From DAISWO01 sp036826295 (GTDB lineage Bacteria > Patescibacteriota > Saccharimonadia > Saccharimonadales > JAGQNJ01), in assembly GCA_036826295.1 (NCBI GenBank), contig DAISWO010000006.1, forward strand, positions 1 through 44,765: DNA of 44,765 nucleotides, written 5' to 3'. Below, in pieces: positions 16,330 to 22,904 of the stretch. The notes under the pieces were generated by a model. It had not been told where the DNA came from, did no database searches, and saw nothing but the letters and a program-made list of their open reading frames with translations. The translations under genes and the position numbers were made by a program. How positions within the stretch are numbered: the stretch's first letter is position 1; each line of letters opens with the position of its first letter.

Positions 16330-16355
16330 AAAAAAACAGAGGCATTTACCTATGT
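16330..16355 (-). terminator. Terminator hairpin in repeat copy D
   Basis: On the minus strand ACATAGG and CCTCTGT form a 7-bp stem with one mismatch, followed by seven T residues. It would end the transcript of the DUF1905-like gene. Confidence 0.65.
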
Positions 16356-16403
16356 TTGAACATAAACGGTATTGGTGGTCTCTAGCCTTGTCAATCGCAA
16401 CTA
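16353..16403 (-). repeat. Intergenic repeat module, copy D (diverged)
   Basis: Shows GTTTGAACATAAACGG, GGTGGTCT and TCAATCGCAACTATTATTC in the same order as the motifs of copies A to C, with lower identity. It also ends in a terminator just before the next gene's -10. Confidence 0.45.
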
Positions 16404-16423
16404 TTATTCAAGCTGGAAAAAGA

Positions 16424-16711
16424 CTATACCTTTAGCTCAATATTGATAGTCACACTATCGCCAACATCTAAGCCTTCAACTTTGCGAATTTTTGCAGGAA
16501 GGGCTATAAAAAGAGGTCCGTTTTTGATTGGCATAATTGAGCTTTGCCAGATGGTTTTATTAATCCTAAACTCTGCCTTCAGTAATGCTGGCCATAGATT
16601 TGCCAGTAATGGTCGCAGGTCTTTGCTAAGCCCTTCATCAAGCTCAACATAATACCAGCCATACTTTCCAGGAAAGCGTTTTATTTTGCCAGATACTTCA
16701 AAATTATTCAT
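16424..16711 (-). CDS. DUF1905-like protein
   Basis: A 95-residue beta-rich protein with FPGKYGWYYVELDE near the N-terminus, IMPIKNGPLFIALPAKIRKV in the middle and GDSVTINIELKV at the end, matching the DUF1905 pattern (FPGK..W, PIKNG..F.AL.A..RK). DUF1905 is a small beta-barrel domain of uncertain function, often linked to YdeI/OmpD-associated proteins. Here it stands alone, between the repeat-D terminator and a palindromic upstream region. Confidence 0.8.
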   Translation of the reverse strand: MNNFEVSGKIKRFPGKYGWYYVELDEGLSKDLRPLLANLWPALLKAEFRINKTIWQSSIMPIKNGPLFIALPAKIRKVEGLDVGDSVTINIELKV

Positions 16712-16745
16712 AACACTATATTACCAAAAGAGACTAGAACTAAAT

Positions 16746-16808
16746 AACAGATACGAATTAGCACTGGAAAAACAGAGGCGTCTGCTTTGGAACTAACTCG
16801 TATCTGTT
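16746..16808. repeat. Near-perfect 16-bp inverted repeat upstream of the DUF1905 gene
   Basis: AACAGATACGAATTAG (16746-16761) pairs with CTAACTCGTATCTGTT (16793-16808) with one mismatch; the 31-nt interior holds a smaller CAGA/TCTG stem followed by T residues on the minus strand. Reading from the minus strand this could terminate a transcript coming from the tRNA-Lys side. Confidence 0.6.
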
Positions 16809-16817
16809 GTATATCTT

Positions 16818-16967
16818 TGGAGGGCCAGCCCGCCTGTCTGTCAGCCAGGACGGACAGGGGGGGGACTTGGTCACCTTTGGCGACCCCGGAAAAACATCTT
16901 TGAAAACCAGTTTTCAAGAGTTTATTCCCGTCCGAACAGCCACTGGCTGTTCTCCCCCTCGACACCC
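16818..16967 (-). pseudogene. Degenerate tRNA-Lys 3' piece with a T-loop insert and a palindrome insert
   Basis: Minus-strand order: GGGTGTCGAGGG (variable arm and T-stem 5' strand of tRNA-Lys), an 86-nt insert (16870-16955), CAAGT (T loop), a C run replacing the T-stem 3' strand, a 30-nt palindromic element (16829-16858), then CTGGCCC, U and CCA, the acceptor 3' end of tRNA-Lys(CUU). The insert contains AACAGCC/GGCTGTT and GGTCGCC/GGTGACC hairpins. It cannot fold as a tRNA because the 5' half is missing; an inverted T-arm fragment (16973-16983) lies next to it. Confidence 0.75.
16829..16858 (-). repeat. 30-nt palindromic element, copy 1
   Basis: On the plus strand it starts CCCGCCTGTC and ends GACGGACAGG. 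It sits between the acceptor strand and the T-stem strand of the degenerate tRNA-Lys piece. Orientation is opposite to copies 2 and 3 relative to the tRNA. The arms CCTGTC/GACAGG allow a hairpin. Confidence 0.75.
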
Positions 16968-17008
16968 TTTTTGGCGTGTCGAGTATTCAAGCCCCTACTA
17001 AACACTAA

Positions 17009-17047
17009 ATCCTTCATAGCTCTGCGGAATGCAGAGCGACGAAGGAT
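17009..17047 (-). terminator. Conserved trailer hairpin of tRNA-Lys
   Basis: On the minus strand ATCCTTC, GTC, inner stem GCTCTGC, loop, GCAGAGC, TAT, GAAGGAT. The outer stem and the GTC/TAT internal loop are identical in the trailers of tRNA-His, tRNA-Arg(UCU) and tRNA-Pro; only the inner stem differs. The first stem base is the A of the encoded CCA. The T-run after it is weak here (ATTT), unlike the other copies. Confidence 0.75.
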
Positions 17048-17123
17048 GGAGGGCCAGGAGGGACTTGAACCCTCGACACCCTGCTTAAGAGGCAGGTGCT
17101 CTAACCAGCTGAGCTACTGGCCC
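17047..17123 (-). tRNA. tRNA-Lys(CUU)
   Basis: Acceptor GGGCCAG/CTGGCCC, D arm GCTC...GAGC, anticodon stem CCTGC/GCAGG with loop CTCTTAA giving anticodon CUU, and T arm GAGGG-TTCAAGT-CCCTC. CCA is encoded at 17049-17047. The discriminator is U73, unusual for tRNA-Lys. It is flanked on both sides by degenerate pieces of itself. Confidence 0.95.
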
Positions 17124-17231
17124 GGATTTTTAACTTTGCTTAAAAGCTAAACTAATTGTGAAGGTATTACTTGGTTTTGGCTAGAGCACTGGTGCTGATA
17201 ATTTTTACGGCGAATGGAACATTCACCTATG

Positions 17232-17279
17232 CAGCTGACCTGGCCTTCCTGTCGGAAAGACAGGCGGGGCTACTGGCCC
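17232..17279 (-). pseudogene. Degenerate tRNA-Lys 5' piece carrying a palindrome insert
   Basis: On the minus strand GGGCCAGTAGC (acceptor and start of the D stem) is followed by the 30-nt element (17239-17268) and TCAGCTG, after which similarity to tRNA-Lys stops. The insertion is clean, without target duplication: TGA|GCTA on the plus strand is simply split. Confidence 0.75.
17239..17268 (-). repeat. 30-nt palindromic element, copy 2
   Basis: On the minus strand CCCGCCTGTC... ending GGCCAGG, with a CCTGTC-GGAAA-GACAGG hairpin on the plus strand. It occupies exactly the same D-stem position in a tRNA-Lys piece as copy 3 does in a tRNA-Arg copy. Confidence 0.8.
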
Positions 17280-17378
17280 TCGTCAAAGCTATGGCATCTG
17301 TTTCATTTTGCTTGTCAGCAAAAGTTTCAACCTAATGCTTTGCTTCTCCTCTTAGTTTTCCAAACAGAAGAATCGAAT

Positions 17379-17397
17379 GAATCGACGCGCTACGGTT
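17379..17397 (-). repeat. 19-nt repeat upstream of tRNA-Lys
   Basis: GAATCGACGCGCTACGGTT on the plus strand is identical to 20105-20123, just upstream of tRNA-Arg(UCG), and both are followed by an A-rich AAAACTA. It might be an upstream tRNA control element or part of the tRNA-derived debris. Confidence 0.5.
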
Positions 17398-17467
17398 TGA
17401 AAAACTAGTTTAGAGCAACAACTGAATGGTAATTTTAACAGAGGTGGTTAGTTTTGTAAACACAAGT

Positions 17468-17920
17468 CTAGGGAGTCCAAGTTTGCCGCGGATTATCGGG
17501 GAAATCTATGTCGTCAAATAGAACGAACTTTTTGGGGGAAAATTTATAGAGTTTGTGTTTTGTCTGATCAAGAGAGAATTTTTCTACCCACTTTTCGCTA
17601 AACCCATAGGACGCAGCATATTTTTCTGCGATTGGCTTGATATCCTCACTGCCCTTCACCTGATTTGCTACACCCTCAATTTGGATGCCAACAACTGGTT
17701 GTGATTTTTTATGCACTACCGGGATTGCTATCGCAACATTTTGATTCTCAATAATATGCTGGCTGTGATTTGTGTCTTCTGGGCTAGCCCAGTATAGATT
17801 CATGTCCTCGTCCATGACGTAATAGACTGTCGCCACCCATGGCTTATCGCCGTTAACTGTGGCTAGACTCATCATGTATGACTGCGCTAGGTACTTTCGG
17901 ATTAATTTCTCTATATCCAT
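17468..17920 (-). CDS. Pyridoxamine 5'-phosphate oxidase-family (FMN-binding split barrel) protein
   Basis: A 150-residue split-barrel protein: MSLATVNGDKPWVATVYYVM and LYWASPEDTNHSQHIIEN followed by VGIQIEGVANQV are typical of the PNPOx-like FMN-binding superfamily (the general-stress / HugZ-like branch). It probably binds a flavin or haem-type cofactor; the reaction is unknown. The ATG at 17920 follows TATATT by 7 nt, so it is chosen over the TTG three codons earlier. Confidence 0.85.
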   Translation of the reverse strand: MDIEKLIRKYLAQSYMMSLATVNGDKPWVATVYYVMDEDMNLYWASPEDTNHSQHIIENQNVAIAIPVVHKKSQPVVGIQIEGVANQVKGSEDIKPIAEKYAASYGFSEKWVEKFSLDQTKHKLYKFSPKKFVLFDDIDFPDNPRQTWTP

Positions 17921-18043
17921 ATAGGCCAATATATCACTTTCTAGATAAGATATATACCTGATGCCACATTGACAAAACTAACATAAGCATGATATATATT
18001 AACTATTCGTAAAAAACAAAGATATAAGAATGAAAGGTTATAT

Positions 18044-18652
18044 ATGAGCACAATGGAAGACCAGCCCCAGCAAGCAGACCTACAACCAACCCACAAAGAA
18101 CAGGCAGCATTAGCTGTGAGACGGGTTGCAGACCTCGTAAATGAAGCGCTTTTAAAGCCGAATAGTACGACCATGAACGAGCGGGCCGAAACTGTAAAAA
18201 GTTGGGTAACACCGATTCTAGATCAAAACGATCATAAAACTGCTGAGGTAGAAGTGAACCGCAGAGGTTTGAACGACAGGCCACATCGTGGCGGAATATC
18301 CATAAAACGCAGATACAATCCATCTAGCAGCGGTGAAACTAACGTTGAGGAATATTGGATGGATCCTAGCGACCAAAGACTCTACAAACTTTATCCAGAT
18401 GCGGGGTCTATCAAAGACAGTGACCGTTTTAGCAGATGCCATCCAGTTGAGACAATAGAGGTTATGGATGAATTTGGAGACATTATCGATGGCGCGCTTC
18501 ACCCAGAAAAACAAGCCAGTAGAAAGAGTGTAGAAGAATCAGTAGACGCTTCATCTTCGGATAAAGACAAGCAAAGAGGCAGATTTTTAACGCGACTGGC
18601 AAGAAGAGTATTTGATCCAAGCAAAGTATTCCCAACAAATCGAGCAAAATAA
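18044..18652 (+). CDS. Hypothetical hydrophilic protein
   Basis: A 202-residue protein, not recognised. It is polar throughout: an N-terminal helical segment (ALAVRRVADLVNEALL), a central part with RRYNPSSSG and YWMDPSDQRLYKLYP, and a Lys/Ser-rich C-terminus. No membrane helix. The ATG has AAAGG about 8 nt upstream. The nearby genes are unrelated. Confidence 0.65.
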   Translation: MSTMEDQPQQADLQPTHKEQAALAVRRVADLVNEALLKPNSTTMNERAETVKSWVTPILDQNDHKTAEVEVNRRGLNDRPHRGGISIKRRYNPSSSGETNVEEYWMDPSDQRLYKLYPDAGSIKDSDRFSRCHPVETIEVMDEFGDIIDGALHPEKQASRKSVEESVDASSSDKDKQRGRFLTRLARRVFDPSKVFPTNRAK

Positions 18653-18698
18653 CGTATTCATCGTAAATCGTTACAAAGCAAAACAACTATGTCTTATA

Positions 18699-19481
18699 TT
18701 AGTTGCTAGACCACAACTCTAATTCACATCCAGTCAATCCTGAATCTACTTCTGATGGACCGCCTACCAGCTCTGCAACTTCAATGTATTGAGTTTTAGT
18801 TGGCTCCGACTCTTGAACGTGTTGCCAGCCACCGGAAATTTCAGTCCTCAAATCACTTACTGCCGAAAGACGATAGTTCAACTTTAATGGCTCATCACTA
18901 GAGGCGCTCACTGTACCACCCGAGACCTCTAGAAAATATTGATTATCCTCTTCAATCTTCATTTCACGGCAGACGGTCTTGCCATCATACTGATAACCAA
19001 CCAAGTCTTTGGTTACAATTTTTGCCTCAAATTGACGTCCAGTTGGCTCAAGCTTGCTTAAATCTATTGGGTCAATCAGACTAAAAATTCCTGCGTAAAT
19101 CTGAACAATCCACATCAAAACAAATAACGCGAGCGAAATCCAGGAGACTGCCCTAAATGACTTCCAACTTAGGCGGGGCTTTTTTACTAGTAGATAGATG
19201 TATGCGAAGAAAACGTCTCCCAAAAGAATAACCACAAACCATACCCAACGTTTTTGCCTAGCAGAATCTATTAACATTTTTATCCAAAAAACGAGCAAGA
19301 ATAAGAATACTGCCGGCAGCAGCGATATGCCAATAACAACGGCTACTGTACCAAGCGTATTCAGCAAATCATAGCTATTCCACCAGGCAAATAAAGTAAC
19401 GCCTAGCGTGATGAAGGCAACAACTATTGATGCGGCCTTTAAGTAATCTTTGTTTCTTTTTTGTTTATTGTTCTTTTTCAT
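18699..19481 (-). CDS. Membrane protein with a soluble C-terminal domain
   Basis: A 260-residue protein: basic N-terminus, about four hydrophobic helices within residues 14-145 and a C-terminal soluble domain of about 115 residues with two cysteines (TVCREM and TGCELEL) that could pair outside the cell. Not recognised. An AAAGGA Shine-Dalgarno precedes the ATG at 19481. Confidence 0.65.
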   Translation of the reverse strand: MKKNNKQKRNKDYLKAASIVVAFITLGVTLFAWWNSYDLLNTLGTVAVVIGISLLPAVFLFLLVFWIKMLIDSARQKRWVWFVVILLGDVFFAYIYLLVKKPRLSWKSFRAVSWISLALFVLMWIVQIYAGIFSLIDPIDLSKLEPTGRQFEAKIVTKDLVGYQYDGKTVCREMKIEEDNQYFLEVSGGTVSASSDEPLKLNYRLSAVSDLRTEISGGWQHVQESEPTKTQYIEVAELVGGPSEVDSGLTGCELELWSSN

Positions 19482-19529
19482 ATGATTCCTTTTAATAATT
19501 AGTCTGATTATATAACAAATAGTTATGTA

Positions 19530-20012
19530 TTAATCATTTTTGAATTTGTAATTCTTGAGGACTTTGCGCTGTTTAATGTCACCATCAGGAAACATGTCCA
19601 CAAGGCTTAAACTATTAATCTTAATAATATCACCTTCAAATACTCTGCCTGATTTTTGAACAGTTACGTGCGGTATGTAGCCAGAGCGGCTGTAATTTGG
19701 CTCGTCGAAAACTGCACCATAAGATTCAAGTAAATCTAGTAATTCATTATGTAATTCGAAAAGTTGAGGAGTTAAATCTAGTAGAGAAACATGAATTTTA
19801 GACTCTAGCCCAAAATATTCATCATTCTTGACGGTAGTCTTAAATGGTTTTTGCTTCGTAATTAGATTACTTAAATCAGCGTCAAATCCCTTTTGTTCAA
19901 TATCAACGGCAAATCGAGGTGACAGGGTTAAATGTAACGGCCAATCATACATCGAAAACTGGGTATTTTTAACTATTGGTTTTAAATTATGTATTAATAC
20001 GTACTTCTGCAT
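19530..20012 (-). CDS. 2'-5' RNA ligase / 2H phosphoesterase-family protein
   Basis: A 160-residue protein with the two HxT motifs of the 2H superfamily: HLT in WPLHLTLSPRF and HVT in GYIPHVTVQKSG. Such enzymes act on 2',5'-linked or cyclic phosphate RNA ends. The gene lies directly after tRNA-Arg(UCG) on the same strand: TATAAT (20021-20016) abuts the encoded CCA and the ATG comes 3 nt later, with a TTG directly at the end of the -10. The promoter upstream half would lie inside the tRNA, or the gene may be cotranscribed with it. Confidence 0.85.
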   Translation of the reverse strand: MQKYVLIHNLKPIVKNTQFSMYDWPLHLTLSPRFAVDIEQKGFDADLSNLITKQKPFKTTVKNDEYFGLESKIHVSLLDLTPQLFELHNELLDLLESYGAVFDEPNYSRSGYIPHVTVQKSGRVFEGDIIKINSLSLVDMFPDGDIKQRKVLKNYKFKND

Positions 20013-20021
20013 CAAATTATA

Positions 20022-20098
20022 TGGTGCACCCGGTAAGATTCGAACTTACGACCCCTTGTTCCGAAGACAAGTGCTCTAATCCGCTGAGCTACGGGTGC
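20022..20098 (-). tRNA. tRNA-Arg(UCG)
   Basis: Acceptor GCACCCG/CGGGTGC, anticodon stem CTTGT/ACAAG with loop CTTCGGA giving anticodon UCG, T arm GTAAG-TTCGAAT-CTTAC, discriminator A and encoded CCA (20024-20022). Unlike four other tRNAs here it has no conserved trailer hairpin; the 2H phosphoesterase gene follows at once. Confidence 0.95.
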
Positions 20099-20104
20099 AC
20101 GTCA

Positions 20105-20123
20105 GAATCGACGCGCTACGGTT
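20105..20123 (-). repeat. 19-nt repeat upstream of tRNA-Arg(UCG)
   Basis: Identical to 17379-17397 upstream of tRNA-Lys. Here it is only 7 nt from the tRNA 5' end, which would place it at the transcription start or 5' leader. Confidence 0.5.
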
Positions 20124-20189
20124 ATAAAAACTACTAAACACATAAAAAGTAAATGAACAGGGCAATTATAACAGATTAGTACTAAACGG

Positions 20190-21161
20190 TTAATCTACTA
20201 ACAACAAACCATTTTTATCAAACTTTCTAAAATCTCTCTGCCAATCAATTAGCTGCTGTAATTCCCCACCTTTTATCTTTTCGGAACCTCCGGTTTGTCT
20301 TATCAAGTGTGGACTTTTATTGTCAAAGAAAATTACTGCATAGTGAGCATTTTCAGTACCCATCCAATTATCTTGTCCGTATATTACTGAACCATTAATC
20401 GCCATTCCGATTTCAATGCAAGGTACTGACCTCGGTTGTCGAGAGCTCGGGGGGATTACCCCATCAATATCACAATTATATGGAGGATTAACAAACTTTT
20501 TCAAACTACTATTATTCGCTTTTATCAAAAAATAATAATGTTCGTTATCGCTGTTGTCATAATCATAGTCACCACTTCTCGTTTTATTTGGGTTGTATTC
20601 TATAAAATATTCCAGATCTTTACCTATAATACTTACGGCATTCTCATTTTCCCATTTTGGTAGATACACATTTGGCTTGAAGGATTTTAAGAATTTGTCA
20701 TCTGCCTTTGATCGGAACCTACCGTCTTTAAGCATGATATGCTCGTCGTTGAATAGCTTTTCGTTCTTTGCAGCCATATAGTTATCCTGCTTGATAGCCA
20801 AATAATTTTCACCCAATAAGAGTGCAGCCCCTAAGAAAGGCAAGATTATAGCAACCACTAATAATCTCTTGGTCGTTTTAGCTAGTCTATGGTTCTTTGT
20901 ATCATAAGCAACCTGAACAACAAGACCTATCAAAAGTAACACGTTAAAAAATAATGCAGCCCCGCCAGTAAAAATTACAATTAGACCTTCTAAACCCACT
21001 TGTCGTCCTAGGCTTGGGGCGAGAATAGAGTACAGTCCATAGCCAAACGTATATAGATAAAATACTAGGCTTAAACTAATTAGGACGAGATTGATCTTCT
21101 CTAAGTTCTCAGAAAATCTAGTTTTTCGGGCATTTCTTGCGACTTTGTGTTTAGTTTTCAT
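20190..21161 (-). CDS. Membrane protein with a large C-terminal domain
   Basis: A 323-residue protein with three hydrophobic helices in the first 125 residues and a soluble domain of about 200 residues, rich in Asn, Asp and Tyr, with two cysteines (YNCDID and VPCIEIG). Not recognised. No Shine-Dalgarno or close -10 is evident at the ATG at 21161. Confidence 0.65.
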   Translation of the reverse strand: MKTKHKVARNARKTRFSENLEKINLVLISLSLVFYLYTFGYGLYSILAPSLGRQVGLEGLIVIFTGGAALFFNVLLLIGLVVQVAYDTKNHRLAKTTKRLLVVAIILPFLGAALLLGENYLAIKQDNYMAAKNEKLFNDEHIMLKDGRFRSKADDKFLKSFKPNVYLPKWENENAVSIIGKDLEYFIEYNPNKTRSGDYDYDNSDNEHYYFLIKANNSSLKKFVNPPYNCDIDGVIPPSSRQPRSVPCIEIGMAINGSVIYGQDNWMGTENAHYAVIFFDNKSPHLIRQTGGSEKIKGGELQQLIDWQRDFRKFDKNGLLLVD

Positions 21162-21276
21162 GAATTAGCTCTGGTTTCAATATTTCACAGTATATCTACA
21201 AACACAAGCACTACTGCACGCTTACATTTCGAGCACCACTACGAAAATAAGGGATTAATAGCACAACTGTAGCATA

Positions 21277-21825
21277 CTAGAGTTCGTTTTGCTTGTCAGT
21301 TGTCTCTTTTGGTGATCCTAGTAATTTTTGCTTTGGAGGTTTTTCTGATTTATCGATTGTCTCTGTTAAAACTTTTGCAAATTTGCGGGCATGCTCTTTA
21401 CTCATTCCAATACGCGCAATAGGAAAAGTCTGCTTATCGCCTGATTGCTGAAAGTTAATTACGACCCCGTTTTTATTTACATTGATCTTCGTGCCATCGC
21501 TATAGAGAATTCGATTATCGACAGGAATAATCATCAACATCTGTTTAATAAATTGTTCGTCAAAACTAATCGATTCGCTACTTTGACGACCAACATCCGC
21601 TAGCTCGAACAACTTTTTGGCTTCTTTGTCACCTACCCCAAGATGACTAACCAGTAGCATCAGGATGTCTTCACTGGGCAATTTTTCTCCACGCTCAATA
21701 CTTAGTAGTGTATTCTCATCAATCTCAACAGCCCCAGAAACCTCTGCAACACTCTCGTGTTGACGCTCCCGGAGTTGCCTTAGTTGCTGCCCAAAATTCT
21801 TGTACGGAAAATTATTGCCTCTCAT
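21277..21825 (-). CDS. XRE-family HTH protein with a DUF3467-like C-terminal region
   Basis: A 182-residue protein. Residues about 10-70 are a lambda-repressor-like HTH (LRQLRERQHESVAEVSGAVE, then LLSIERGEKLPSEDIL). The C-terminal part (VVINFQQSG, RIGMSKEHARKFAKVL) resembles DUF3467. It is divergent from murB with 50 nt between starts, so it could control murB; that is inference. A TAAAAT lies 8 nt before the ATG. Confidence 0.85.
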   Translation of the reverse strand: MRGNNFPYKNFGQQLRQLRERQHESVAEVSGAVEIDENTLLSIERGEKLPSEDILMLLVSHLGVGDKEAKKLFELADVGRQSSESISFDEQFIKQMLMIIPVDNRILYSDGTKINVNKNGVVINFQQSGDKQTFPIARIGMSKEHARKFAKVLTETIDKSEKPPKQKLLGSPKETTDKQNEL

Positions 21826-21875
21826 CTGTTATTATTTTAAAAAATAGTTGAGATAAAAACAAGTATAATAGTATT

Positions 21876-22901
21876 ATGCACCCAAAAGAAAATGTCCCAC
21901 TTAAAGACTATTCAACAATGCGCGTTGGTGGAACTGCAAAGTATTTCGCCGAGGTCACGTCAGAAACTGAGCTAGTAGAACTAATAGAATGGGCGCATAA
22001 AAATAAACAAAAAACAATCGCTATCGGTGGTGGAAGTAACATTATTTGGCGAGATCAAGGTTATGACGGACTGGTGATACTTAACCGGATTAAAGGCCAC
22101 GAGATTGTATCCGTAGATGACAAAAAGGTAATAGTAAAATTTGCAAGTGGCGAAAACTGGGACGAAATGGTTCAGTGGAGCGTAGACAAAAATCTTAGTG
22201 GTATAGAACAATTGTCATGGATACCTGGACGAGTAGGAGCAACTCCCGTACAGAATGTCGGTGCCTACGGCAAAGAAGTTGGTGACGTACTCGTATCGGT
22301 TCGAGCCTACGATAAAAACAAAATGGGTTTTGTTGAGATTTCAAAAGGTGACTGCCAACTAGGCTATAGAACAAGTAGATTCAAAACCTCAGATAAAGGT
22401 AGGTTTATCATTAGTGCGATTACTCTAGAACTATCTAAAAATAACGCACTACCACCCTTTTACGCATCGCTCCAAGCGTATTTTGATGAAAATAAAATTA
22501 CTGAATTTACCCCCGAGAACATCCGTCGCGGGGTAATATCCATAAGATCAAAAAAACTCCCTGACCCTGATATTGTCGCTAATAACGGATCTTTTTTTGC
22601 GAACCCAATTATCGACAAAGCTAAATTTGCAAATCTTAAGAATATATTTCCAGACATTGTGTCATGGCCCACTGATGACGACAAAATCAAACTATCCGCA
22701 GGCTGGTTAGTAGAGCACGCGGGCTTTAAAGATTATCATGATCACGATACAGGTATGGCTACTTGGTCAAAGCAGGCCCTAGTTATAATTAACGAAAACG
22801 CCCACAGCACAAATGACGTACTTAACTTCAAGCAAAAAATAGTTGATGCCGTAGAACAAAAATACGGTATTACTCTAGAACAAGAACCCGAACTCATATA
22901 A
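21876..22901 (+). CDS. murB: UDP-N-acetylenolpyruvoylglucosamine reductase (MurB)
   Basis: FAD- and NADPH-dependent reductase making UDP-MurNAc from the MurA product. Motifs: STMRVGGTAKYF at the start of the FAD domain, IGGGSNIIW, IPGRVGATPVQNVGAYG, YRTSRFK and the C-terminal GSFFANP with the catalytic serine. At 341 residues it is full length. TATAAT (21864-21869) ends exactly 6 nt before the ATG, so translation is probably leaderless. Its stop is 3 nt from that of the convergent glyA. Confidence 0.95.
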   Translation: MHPKENVPLKDYSTMRVGGTAKYFAEVTSETELVELIEWAHKNKQKTIAIGGGSNIIWRDQGYDGLVILNRIKGHEIVSVDDKKVIVKFASGENWDEMVQWSVDKNLSGIEQLSWIPGRVGATPVQNVGAYGKEVGDVLVSVRAYDKNKMGFVEISKGDCQLGYRTSRFKTSDKGRFIISAITLELSKNNALPPFYASLQAYFDENKITEFTPENIRRGVISIRSKKLPDPDIVANNGSFFANPIIDKAKFANLKNIFPDIVSWPTDDDKIKLSAGWLVEHAGFKDYHDHDTGMATWSKQALVIINENAHSTNDVLNFKQKIVDAVEQKYGITLEQEPELI

Positions 22902-22904
22902 ACC

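Larger units (their letters stand above)
17124..17467. other. Gene-free stretch upstream of tRNA-Lys
   Basis: No coding gene is supported. It holds an inverted D-arm-like piece (plus strand GGCTAGAGCACTGGTGC near 17179), a hairpin GGCGAATG/CATTCACC near 17209-17228, the degenerate tRNA-Lys 5' piece (17232-17279), a hairpin TTTTGCT/AGCAAAA near 17313-17332, and a 19-nt sequence (17379-17397) repeated upstream of tRNA-Arg(UCG). All of it looks like tRNA-derived and palindromic debris. Confidence 0.6.

Noticed and set aside
17214..17408. Short plus-strand ORF beside tRNA-Lys
   Set aside because: It overlaps the degenerate tRNA piece and the palindromic element, and has no promoter or Shine-Dalgarno.
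17124..17467. Group I intron or CRISPR-like array around tRNA-Lys
   Set aside because: The T-loop inserts are too short and show no group I core motifs that I can recognise, and there are no regularly spaced direct repeats.
19828..20079. Plus-strand ORF ending in the tRNA-Arg region
   Set aside because: Antisense to the 2H phosphoesterase gene and running into a tRNA; typical shadow frame.
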